From Orobanche coerulescens (lineage: Eukaryota; Streptophyta; Magnoliopsida; Lamiales; Orobanchaceae), in contig CM065818.1 of NCBI GenBank assembly GCA_033398695.1, positions 53,538,001 through 53,602,000 on the forward strand: DNA of 64,000 bases, given 5' to 3'. The notes beneath the pieces are model-generated. The model searched no databases, had not been told where the DNA came from, and saw nothing but the letters and a program-made list of their open reading frames with translations. Positions 54,164 to 63,135 of the stretch are shown here, one piece after another; within the stretch, counting starts at the first letter, position 1; each line of letters opens with the position of its first letter. The translations under genes were made by a program, and so were the position numbers.

Positions 54164-55480
54164 CTATTGTTCTCTTCGCTCTATCCCGGAGAGCCGAATA
54201 CCAAGAATATAGGTTGCTTCTCCCAAGTCTTTCATGGAGAAATTACTCGAAAGCCAAGCTTTTACGTAATCGAGCATTCCCACATCATTTCCTATTAGTA
54301 GAATATCATCCACATATAGTACTAAGAATGCGATCTTGCTCCCACTAACCTTCTTGTATACACAAGGTTCCTCTTCATTTTGCACGAAGTCAAACTCTTT
54401 GACCGCCTCGTCAAAACGAAGGTTCCAACTACGCGACGCTTGCTTGATCCATAAATGGAGCAAGCTTGCACACTTTCGAATATCGACTTCGGACACAAAG
54501 CCTTTAGGCTGCTCCATATAGATTTCCTCCTCGAGGAATCCATTAAGGAAAGCCGTCTTTACGTCCATTTGCCATATCTCATAATCGTGGTAGGCAGCTA
54601 TAGCAAGCATCATGCGAATAGACTTGATCATGGCTACGGGCGAGAAGGTATCGTGGTCGATCCCTTCCTTCTGGGTATAACCCTTTGCCACAAGCCTGGC
54701 CTTATAGGCGTCAACCTTGCCATCACCATCAGTCTTTCTCTTGTAGATCCACTTGTTCCCAATAGGCACTATACCCTTGGGGCGGTCTACTAGAGTCCAG
54801 ACCTGATTGACATGCATCGAGTCTATCTCAGCTTCCATAGCTTCACGCCATTTCGCGGAGTCTACATCCACCATCGCTTGGTCATAGGTCGTTGGGTCGG
54901 TCTCTTGGCTATCACTTGGAACCTCATGGAGACCCAGCTCCTCCAAGTGCACAAGCCCATACCTCTCAGGTAAATGAGACACCCTACTAGACCTACGAGG
55001 TGGTTGTACTTGTGTTTCAGAAAGTTCGGTTCCAGTTTCTTGCACAGGTGTCTCTCGAGGAGTTTCATTGTATTCTTCTAAAGAAATACTTCTACCTGCT
55101 CCGCCTTCCTGAATGAACTCATCTTCCAGGAAGTGTGCTTGTAAAGCAACAACGATCCTTCGATCTTCGGGCATGTAGAATAGATATCCCATCGTCCCAG
55201 ACGGGAATCCTATGAAACGTCCCTTCGCAGACCTAGCTTCCAACTTTTCCACCTTAGTCTTCTTGACATAGGCGGGACATCCCCAAATCCTAATGTGATT
55301 AAGACTTGGTTTCCTTCCTTCCCACATCTCATGTGGAGTTTTAGGAACGGATTTGGAAGGACATCTGTTCAAGATATACGCGGCGGTCAGGAGTGCATAC
55401 CCCACGGGTAAATCGGCAAGTCGGTATAGCCCGGCATGGAACGGACCATGTTCAACAGGTCCGGTTCCTTCTTTCGACAC
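54164..55480 (-). pseudogene. C integrase C-terminus and reverse transcriptase
   Basis: This 438-codon open frame is the best-preserved Angela-like polymerase in the window. It starts in the integrase C-terminal part (LLTAAYILNRCPSKSVP, PHEMWEGRKPSLNHIRIWG, YLFYMPEDRR), passes the Pro/Arg linker, and enters RT near residue 205 (SAKWREAMEAEIDSM). RT has GNKWIYKRKTDGDGKV, the catalytic QMDVKTAFLNGFLEEE, a locally shifted stretch (CASLLHLWIKQASRSW) and YVDDILLIGND. The frame ends soon after the DLGEATYILGIRL motif. It is a pol fragment, not a host gene. Activity is unlikely because of the shifted stretch and missing RNase H. Confidence 0.88.
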
Positions 55481-56110
55481 ACCATTTAACCGAGGAGTAC
55501 TGGAGGTGTTAGTTGTGAAACTATTCCATGTTCCTTAAGGAACTCGTCAAACTCCGTACTCATATACTCGCCACCTCGGTCCGACCGAAGTGCTTTGATA
55601 TGATTACCGGTTTGTTTCTCGACTAGGGCCTTGAATTCTGGAATTTCTCAAAGGCCTCGGATTTATGTTTCATTAAGTATACATAACCATACCTAGTATG
55701 ATCATCCGTAAACGTAATGAAATATTGATATCCGTCACGTCCGCTTCTAAAGCACCACATACGTCGGTATGGATTAATCCCGGATTTATCGGCTCTTTCA
55801 AAAGTCCCTGTGAAGGGGGACTTAGTCATTTTGCCTTTAAGGCAAGATTCACAAGTAGGAAAGGGATCCGATCCCAATGGACCCATAAGTCCATCTTTTT
55901 CCATCTTGTAAACCTTGGTCTGACCAACATGACCAAGTCTAAGATGCTATTTCAAAACTTGATTGCTTTCATCCCTACCGCGTTTTCTAGTTATAGTATT
56001 CACAACTACTTTGTTGCTGAGATTTAGATGATACAATCCATTCAACAATGTAGCAGTACCCACTAGTTTATTTCTAAAATAAATTTTGCAGGAACCATCA
56101 CCTATGTCAA
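55481..56110 (-). pseudogene. C integrase N-terminal and core part
   Basis: On the minus strand the pre-integrase region (YHLNLSNKVVVNTITRKRG) is followed by the zinc finger part MEKDGLMGPLGSDPFPTCES and CLKGKMTKSPFTG, and the core GYQYFITFTDDHTRYGYVYL up to a frameshift near 55640. The remainder lies in other frames. At about 56100 it is joined to leader sequence, so the protease is missing. Confidence 0.82.
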
Positions 56111-56250
56111 GAAACATATACTTAGAAAAATACAATTATTACGAACGAAAAACATATACCACGATTATGACTAAAATGATTCCAAATCATTCACCATCTA
56201 ATCGAGCATTCCAAATGCCAATATCGTATATACGATCGCAAAACCTATGT
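56111..56250 (-). other. C leader remnant
   Basis: The stretch matches 48300-48441 of A (for example ATACCACGATTAT and CGAGCATTCCAAAT), the leader next to the primer-binding site. It ends at CTATG, where A continues into the primer-binding site. Confidence 0.8.
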
Positions 56251-57055
56251 TTCCTGCAGAAAACGGGAAGGTGGGGGTCAACCTCGACATGCATGTTGAC
56301 GGGCAAGTGCCAGGTTCTACTAAATGCCAAGATAGGATTCTTTCTCCTGTAAGTGGATGGGTATATGTCCTATGCGGTTATTGGAAGATGAGATCATAAG
56401 TCTTTGGCCAAAGTATTGGGGCTAGTTGTATTGGATACACGAGAGCGCAGTGATCTCGATTTGCATTAACTCATGCATAGCGTCAAGTACAGATAGGGTT
56501 TGACTGACCGTGACCCTATAACTTGATAGGGACAATTGAAAATAGGGTTTATACGCATACTGGTATTCACGATAGAAAGGTTTTGGAATGATCCCCATCA
56601 TCGTTCTCAGTTAGGTTACAGTGTAGGCCGCGGGACTGGCTAGGTGGTGCTATTACTCTTTAGTTCCTCCCATTGCTAACTGAGACGGACCGACCGAGTT
56701 GCACATTAGGATAGACGACGGAATAAATCGAGCTTACTCTCTCTTTATATATATATATATATATATTAAATATTGGGTATCTAATTTATTGGACATTAGA
56801 TGTCTAATTAATTATGGGACATTGGATGTCTAAATTAATTTATTGGATAAATTAATTTACGACCTAATGAATTACTGGGTGATTAATTTAATTCATAAAC
56901 ATAATTATTTTTTGGAGAAATTAATTATACTGTATTTGATATAATTAATTAATTGGATTAATTAATTCATATAAATACATCAAAGCGGAACGGAATTTAT
57001 CTGATTGGACACGAGAGTCCGAAATGAACCGAACTCCTTCGGATCTTCTAGATGG
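56251..57055 (+). mobile_element. D LTR remnant
   Basis: This is a middle part of an Angela-like LTR in plus orientation with a (TA)n run at 56745-56765. It ends at CTTCTAGATGGTCGCCCC, the counterpart of 49120-49135, so the terminal part of the LTR is missing. Confidence 0.8.
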
Positions 57056-58400
57056 TCGCCCCCTGTGGTAGGAAATCAAGCCGCAAATTGCCGTTGGATG
57101 GCCCGGGAAATGGACCGAAAGGGGCTGCCGTGCGGTCCAGGACTTGGATCGCGATCTGGTCCTGCTTCTGGCCCAGGCGTGCGGTCTGGACCCAAGGGAC
57201 CGTAGTCCAGGCTGTTCGGATCGCGGTCCAGGCCTCTTCCGGACCTGTTTCGGGCTCGTTTTCTCTATGTATTCCAGAAAATTAATCTCCCGCTTTAAAT
57301 TGGATCCAATATGATTAAAATGATATGTTGTATTTCAATTTATGAGGGAAAATTGATTAATTAGAGTACTCATGATTGACCGAATTATTTTGAACGATAT
57401 CACATTACTGATTGTGTGAATTGATTGGATCAATTCTATTTAATGGTTAATTTTATATATTGGTTGGATCAATATATTTAATATATAATCCACTTATTTA
57501 GCATTTATTGGATGAATGCTTGTGAATGGGGATGTAGTTCATGGACCTAGTTTTGAATTGTTCGGTTTTATTCGATTGGTTTGTAAAGGCCGTTTTGAGT
57601 CAATTTATTTTACTAGAAAAATTTGCATAAGATGCAATTTTTCAATGTAAAATTTATATGTAATGACGAAGACCGGAGGAAGATCCATTCAAGAAGACGA
57701 AGATTCAAGACCAAAGACATGTAATTAGATTACGATGTTTTTTGTTCCAGGAACGGTCCATGAACTGCATGTTGGTAGCAACTAGGTTGTGAATGTTTTA
57801 TTCATATGGTATGAATGCAACAAACGCGCTTAAATCAATTAATGTGCAAAGTGTAGCATTAATCGCGAAAATTCTCCCACGACAAAATATTAAGTTTAAA
57901 AGGTTTCAAGGTTTTCCTTCCCTCCATCAAACTTTCGGGAAATTGAAATCCAAACCGGATGTGCTATGCTTCCGAGTTATCGGGATAGTCGTTCGGGGAG
58001 GGTCGATAAATTACCGAGAGTGCATTGGATGCCTTCGATTGGAGCAAATTTTATCCCTAGAAACCTATTAGGTTGCTGGATAAGATTCAATTGTGAAACT
58101 GATCAGCATCGATGGTATAAACTTAACTTGTTCACGAACCATAGAAATCGTATAGGTTGAGGGAGTGAACAAGTGGAAAAAGAAGATCGAATCATCTATC
58201 AGATGGGTTGGTGTTGGACACCACTTTATAGAGATTAATAGACCGGAAACCTGTTCGGTTGCCCTCTATTAAAATTTATAAAGAACTCGATCACCACTAT
58301 GAAGTAAAGCGAACAAATACTTCCGAATTTCACAGGGGAGTGTGTTATTCCGATAAAAATAGTGGGAGATGGGTTAAAAGAATATAAAAATCCTTAATTC
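57056..58400 (+). other. D untranslated leader
   Basis: It is homologous in reverse to 46880-48200 of A: AATTGCCGTTG near 57086 and, towards gag, AATTGAAATCCAAACCGGATG near 57940. A GC-rich dyad block at 57130-57250 occupies the slot of the GGGCCGCGGCCC block of A. No coding function. Confidence 0.75.
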
Positions 58401-59133
58401 TAAACTCAGACCATAATTGAACGAGTCCCTAAATCAATCTAGTGTACTTTATGCAGACATAAAACTCTCAAGACATGAACCCGCTCATTATACTACTCGA
58501 AAAGAATACCTTAATTGGGCCTGACTTTGTGGAGTAGCTCCGCAACGTGATGATAGTCCTCAGTATGGAGGCGGTGGAATACGTATTGGGGGCGGACATT
58601 CCGGCGGCTCCGGTCCAGACCAGAGCCAGTTAGAAAGATGTTGAAAACCACGAAAAGTAGGTTAAGGGTGACATTAGAGTCTGTGGCTATATGATGGCCT
58701 CTATGTATATTGAGCTTCATAGAGCTCATGAGAATATGACTTCTGCTAGGCAGATTTTATCTCACTTAACCGAGCTTTATGGTGAGCACAATCGAACTGC
58801 TAGATATGAGATATCTAAAGAGCTTTTTGGTGCCATGATGAAGGAAGGTGAGAAAGTCACGGACCATGTCCTCAAAATGATCTCTATGATCTAGAGATTG
58901 GAGGCTCTTGATTTTAGGATGCATCCTTCTCCACAAACCGACCTTATCCTGCAATGTCTTCCTGATTTCTTCTCTCAGTTTGTTATGAACTTCAACTATA
59001 ATTTAGCAGGGTTGATGAACAAACTTGTAACCGCACAGTCTAAGATGAAGACTCCGCGGGTGAAGGAGTCTGCCCTTATGATTTCTTATGGATCTTGGAG
59101 ATTCAAGAATAAAAAAGAAAGACCAAGAAGAAG
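58401..59133 (+). pseudogene. gag: D gag N-terminal and capsid part
   Basis: The region matches A Gag. The first part to 58690 is broken by stops. From 58691 MMASMYIELHRAHENMTSAR, LTELYGEHNRTARYEISKEL and, after a stop at 58892-58894, LQCLPDFFSQFVMNFNYN and LAGLMNKLVTAQSK are readable. A frameshift near 59130 leads to the nucleocapsid part. It is not functional. Confidence 0.85.
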
Positions 59134-59655
59134 ATGTACCCACAAAGCAAGGACTTTAAAGGAAAGGGCAAGGCCCCGATGGTTCCTAAAAGCAAGAATA
59201 TGAAGACGGACGTATGTCTTAAATGCGGTGAGTTGGGCCACTGGGCAAGAGACTGTCCGATGCTTCATGGGGCTTCAGGTGCGGGACTTTTAGTTTTGAA
59301 AATGAATTCTTCTGCTACCATATTTTCTACTTCTTGGATACTGGATTTAGGTGCTAGTTCTCACATTTGTAGTGTAAATCGGGATCTAGAACGAAGTATA
59401 AAGCTTGGAGCTGGGGAAGTGATGATTACTGTCGAAAGCGGGCATAGTGTCACAGCAACTGATAGGATCACTTCTTTTGGATTTGGAATCCGGCTTTGTT
59501 TTAACTTTAGATGATGTACATTACCCAATGGGCATAAGAACATTGTATCCATTCCGGTCATGGATCGGAAATGATTTTCATTTTTCATTGGTGATGGTTC
59601 CTGCAAAATTGATTTTCGAAATAAACTAGTAGGCGCTACCACATTGTTAAATTAA
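59134..59655 (+). pseudogene. D nucleocapsid and protease
   Basis: The frame contains the knuckle CLKCGELGHWARDC (near 59215) and, without interruption, WILDLGASSHIC, the protease active site with Ser changed to Leu in D(S/T)GAS. The TGG codon before ILD corresponds to the TGA stop in A. Later frames shift near 59510 and 59640. The region joins Gag to integrase. Confidence 0.82.
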
Positions 59656-60308
59656 TTGTATCATCTAAACCTAAATAACAAAGTAGTTGTGAATACTATG
59701 ACTAGGAAGCGTGGTAAGGATGAAACTAACCAAGTTTTGCAATGGCATCTTAGACTTGGTCATGTTGGTCACACAAAGGTTTACAAAATAGAAAAGGATG
59801 GACTTATGGGTCCATTGGGATCAGATCCCTTTCCGAATTGTGAATCTTGCCTTAAAGGAAAAATGACTAAGTACCCATTCACGGGGACTTTTTAAAGAGC
59901 CGCTGATAAACTTAGATTAGTCTATACCGACATGTGTGGTGCTTTGGAAGTAGCACGTGATGGATATTAGTATTTCATTACGTTTATAGATGATCATACT
60001 AGGTATGGTTATGTATACTTAATGAAACATAAATTCGAGGCCTTTGACAAATTCCAGGAATTTAAGGCCCTAGTCGAAAAACAAACCGGTAATCATATCA
60101 AAGCACTTAGGTTGGACCAAGGTGGTGAATATATGAGTACAGAGTTTGACGAGTTCCTAAAGGAGCACGGAATAGTATCACAACTAACACCTCTGGGAAC
60201 TCCCCAGTTAAACGGTGTGTTGGAAAGAAGGAATCGAACCTTGTTGGACATGGTTCGTTCTATGCTTAGCTACACCGACTTGTAAATTTACCTGTGGGGG
60301 TATGTGCT
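59656..60308 (+). pseudogene. D integrase, first part
   Basis: YHLNLNNKVVVNTMTRKRGK, then the zinc finger HLRLGHVGHTKVYK with CESCLKGKMTKYPF. After a stop near 59893 the core is readable: YTDMCGALEVARDGY with the first catalytic Asp, YFITFIDDHTRYGYVYL, LDQGGEYMSTEFDEF and LTPLGTPQLNGVLERRNRTL. The third catalytic Glu motif is intact. The gene is interrupted at 60308 by the solo LTR and resumes at 61554. Confidence 0.85.
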
Positions 60309-61553
60309 TGTTGGTCCACCTTAAGTATACAGGATACAACTTGGGAAATGTTGAAGCAACAGGCTGTATGATTTTCGAATCTGAGTGCGTAGCGGAAGTC
60401 TTAAAACAATAAGTTGTTGTCGATACAGCGACACGGTCTAATCTCCTGTTAGCTTGGTGCGTACAGGGTTTTGCAGTGTATACTTGTATAATCACAGTTT
60501 ATGAAAACAGTAACGGCAAAAGGTAAATAATACAGTATTTAAGTGGTTCGAGGTAAACCCCTCCACGTCCACTGGTCCTCCACACAGGAGTAAAACATTT
60601 ATTATAATCACTGCGTACACAACTATGTGACTATAATCAAACCTATCCTTGTATCGTTCACACAGATTGATACAAAGAATGTCGCTTTCAACCGTTCACA
60701 CAGATTTGGTTAAAGCTTCCTTCTTGACGTGCTTCTTCACATCGTCCTTATTCGTCCCACACAGGTCAGAATAACTTGTTGAGTTCACACAGAGCTCAGT
60801 TTTTACACAAAGGTAAAAGGTAGGTAACCAAGTAAGATCAGCAGCTTGAATATGAAGTTCTTGAGCTGATGATGGCTGTTCTTGATGACTGAGTATATTT
60901 CTTCTTTCTCAGATATGGATTGATACTCGAAAGAAATATACTTGCTCTTGTAAGCTTGATCTGATGATAATGAATATTCAGTCTTTCGATGGTTTGAATA
61001 TCGCTTGTAAGCTTGTATATGTCTTTTTTTTTTATCTTTAAACTCTGGGGTATAAATAGCCTTCTGAAATATATCCGTTGTGGAAGATCCATTGAGCAGG
61101 ATTCGGTGGCAACTAGATAGTTGACTTGAAAGGACCAGGATCCGGATATTACGGGATATGAAGATCTTTGTCAGCTTCAGTATTTAAATACTTTATCCTT
61201 TCAGTATTTAAATACTTATTTATCAAACGGGACTTAACTTTAGCGAATACTAAAGATTCCTTTCCAAACGGTCTTCAGTCCTGTTCCGATGTGAATGCTG
61301 TATCTAATTATGCTGTAGGCATATTGGAGTAGTCCGATATGGAAAGATGCGGTATTCGGATAGCTTCCATACTTGGCGTTTACTTAGACTATGTTGTTGT
61401 ATCATGGTAGCCCGAGAGCTTGCTGTATGCTGGCGCTATGAGAAGGTCTTCGATACAGGATTGACAACTTCGATCGGACTTTTCGATACAGCGGCTTGCT
61501 GTATCAAGCTTTGTTGTTTGGTAATTATCAAAACAACATTGTTTTTCCCAACA
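60309..61553 (-). mobile_element. Solo LTR, 1245 bp
   Basis: The insert starts TGTTGGTCCACC and ends TTTTTCCCAACA. It lies exactly inside the D integrase reading, flanked by GTGCT (60304-60308) and ATGCT (61554-61558), a 4-of-5 target duplication. No internal coding region or second LTR is present, so it is best read as a solo LTR left by recombination. The minus-strand reading TGTTGGGAAAAACAATG... with TTTTGATAATTACCAAACAA resembles SIRE-type LTR starts; orientation is therefore inferred. A TATAAATAG box occurs on the plus strand near 61053. Confidence 0.75.
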
Positions 61554-61558
61554 ATGCT

Positions 61559-62033
61559 CCTGACTGCTGCTTATATCTTGAACAGATGTCCTACCAAGTC
61601 CTTTCCTAAAACTCCACATGAAATGTGGGAGGGCAGGAAACCAAGTCTTAATCATATTAGGATTTGGGGATGTCCCACATATGTCAAAAAGACTAAGGCG
61701 GAGAAGTTGGAAGCTAGGTCTCTGAAGGGACATTTCAATGCATTCCCATATGGGACGATGAGTTATCTATTCTACATGCCTGAAGATCGAAAGGCGATTA
61801 TTGCTTTACAAGCATATTTCCTGGAAGATGAGTTTATTCAGGAAGGTGGAGCAGGTAGAAGTATTTTTTTGGAAGAATACAATAAAACTCTTCAGGAGAC
61901 ACCTGTACAAGAAGTTGGAACCGAACCTTATGAAACACAAGTACAACCACCTCGCAGGTCTACTAGGGTGTCTCAATTATCTAAGAGGTATGGCTTTATG
62001 CACTTGGAGGAACTGGGTCTCTTTTAGGTTCCA
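61559..62033 (+). pseudogene. D integrase C-terminal part and linker
   Basis: LLTAAYILNRCPTKSFP, PHEMWEGRKPSLNHIRIWG, YLFYMPEDRKAI and ALQAYFLEDEFIQEGGAGRS match copy C closely. The Pro/Arg linker follows (TQVQPPRRSTRVSQLSKRYG) and ends at a TAG after LEELGLF. This shows that pol continues beyond the solo LTR. An upstream open extension into the solo LTR is accidental. Confidence 0.85.
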
Positions 62034-62314
62034 GGTAATAACCAAGAGACCGAATCGCGACCTATGACCTATCAATGGTGGATGTAGACTCCGTGAAATG
62101 GACTATAACAGGCTTCACGTAGTTGGGACCTTTGTTTTGACGAGGCAGTCAAAGAGTTTGACTTCGTGAAAAATAAGGAAGAACCTTGTGTATACAAGAG
62201 GGTTAGTGGGAGCAAGATCGCATTTTTAGTACTATATGTGGATGACATTCTACTAATAGGAAACAATGTGGGAATGCTCAGTTCTGTAAAAGCTTGTCTT
62301 TCGAGTAGGTTCTC
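62034..62314 (+). pseudogene. D RT remnant with core deletion
   Basis: After the linker the sequence GTAGACTCCGTGAAATGG runs through filler (about 62099-62116) into GTAGTTGGGACCTTTG, skipping about 0.4 kb present in C. KFLVLYVDDILL-type motif (AFLVLYVDDILLIGNN) follows near 62230. The element is truncated at 62314 by the next LTR, so RNase H and the 3' LTR are absent. Confidence 0.85.
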
Positions 62315-62332
62315 TATAATACCCGGTTGTAA

Positions 62333-62400
62333 TTCAGTCATTATCATTCAGTATTTATCGTTCAGTAATTATCACTCAGTAATTTTCACTCATTAATGCT
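62333..62400. repeat. Short ATTCAGT/TCACTCA tandem words
   Basis: About four imperfect units of 16-20 bp, each of the type CAGTAATTATCACT or CATTATCATT, repeat at the start of the LTR. They lie upstream of the palindrome array and have no coding content. Confidence 0.65.
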
Positions 62401-62544
62401 CATTTGTCACTCATATTCAGTCATTGTATTCACCGTTCAGAGTAATTGTATCGTGTATCAATTGTCATTCATCATCAATCTAGTTGGAGTATCGTGCCGT
62501 GTTTATCATTGTTGTCATCTTCATAGTGTGCTGTGTGTGAGGAG

Positions 62545-63135
62545 TAGCGCACGCTACGTACTCTCTTTAGCGTGCGCTAATTGAGTACGGGAAGCGCACG
62601 CTACCTCTCAACACTAGCGCACGCTAGAGTAGTTCAAGCAGGCAGTCCAGAAGGCACTGGACTGCAGTTGGGTCGTAAGTAGCACACGCTACGAATGGTA
62701 AGTAGCGCGAGCTAGTAGGCCGGAGTAGCGCACGCTATGCAGTCGGTGTAGCACGCGCTAAGGTCAGATCAGGCTGAGTCCAGTGGCTACTGGACTGATT
62801 TGGATTAATTCCTAGTGCACGCTACGAGTAGTTATTAGCGTACGCTAATCGGGGTCAGTGGCGCATGCTGAATCTTGTGTGTAGCGTGCGCTACCACGAA
62901 CAGATCAGAGAACAGAAGGTTCTAGACTCCAGTACTGGGCATCAAATAATTCGTTAGCGCGTGCTAACCATTTGTGTTAACGCACGCTAAGTACATGGTT
63001 GTAGCGCACACTACAAGAGGTACGTAGCGCACGCTACCGTTGCAAACAGAGGGTTCTAGACTACCCATTACACCCGTTAGTGTACGCTACGCACAGGAGC
63101 TAGCGCGCGCTAACATGAGGACAATATATATGGGA
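62545..63135 (+). promoter_or_regulatory. TAGCG-NN-CGCTA array and TATA box, 62315 LTR
   Basis: About 18 sites occur in 570 bp. Examples are 62545 (TAGCGCACGCTA), 62568 (TAGCGTGCGCTA), 62615 and 62726 (TAGCGCACGCTA), 62749 (TAGCACGCGCTA), 62836 (TAGCGTACGCTA), 62882 (TAGCGTGCGCTA) and 63101 (TAGCGCGCGCTA). The two central bases vary (CA, TG, TA, CG) while the arms are conserved. Spacers carry hairpin words such as GTCCAGTGGCTACTGGAC near 62779. The array ends about 10 bp before the TATA box. This is the largest array in the window. Confidence 0.75.

Larger units (their letters stand above)
51348..56250 (-). mobile_element. Element C: Angela-like copia copy lacking gag
   Basis: Its 3' LTR (51348-53331) is followed rightward by a purine tract, RNase H, RT and integrase on the minus strand, then a jump near 56105 to leader sequence that normally lies beside the primer-binding site. 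It ends at 56250, just short of the primer-binding site, where D begins in opposite orientation. Gag, protease, primer-binding site and 5' LTR are absent. RT keeps the segment missing from A and D. Confidence 0.85.
56251..62314 (+). mobile_element. Element D: plus-strand Angela-like copia copy, rearranged
   Basis: It begins inside an LTR (GGAAGGTGGGGGTCAACCTC at 56267, matching the reverse of A near 49900). It passes at about 57055 directly to leader sequence without LTR end or primer-binding site, then shows gag, protease, integrase and an RT with core deletion. It is cut at 62315 by a gypsy LTR. A solo LTR splits its integrase. It is head-to-head with C. Confidence 0.85.

Noticed and set aside
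54164..55480. 438-codon frame as an intact host enzyme gene
   Set aside because: It contains integrase end plus copia RT motifs and is flanked by element C sequence; it is a pol fragment.
61347..61558. Start of a 226-codon frame upstream of the D pol segment
   Set aside because: The first 70 codons lie within the solo LTR and are an accidental extension of the pol frame.
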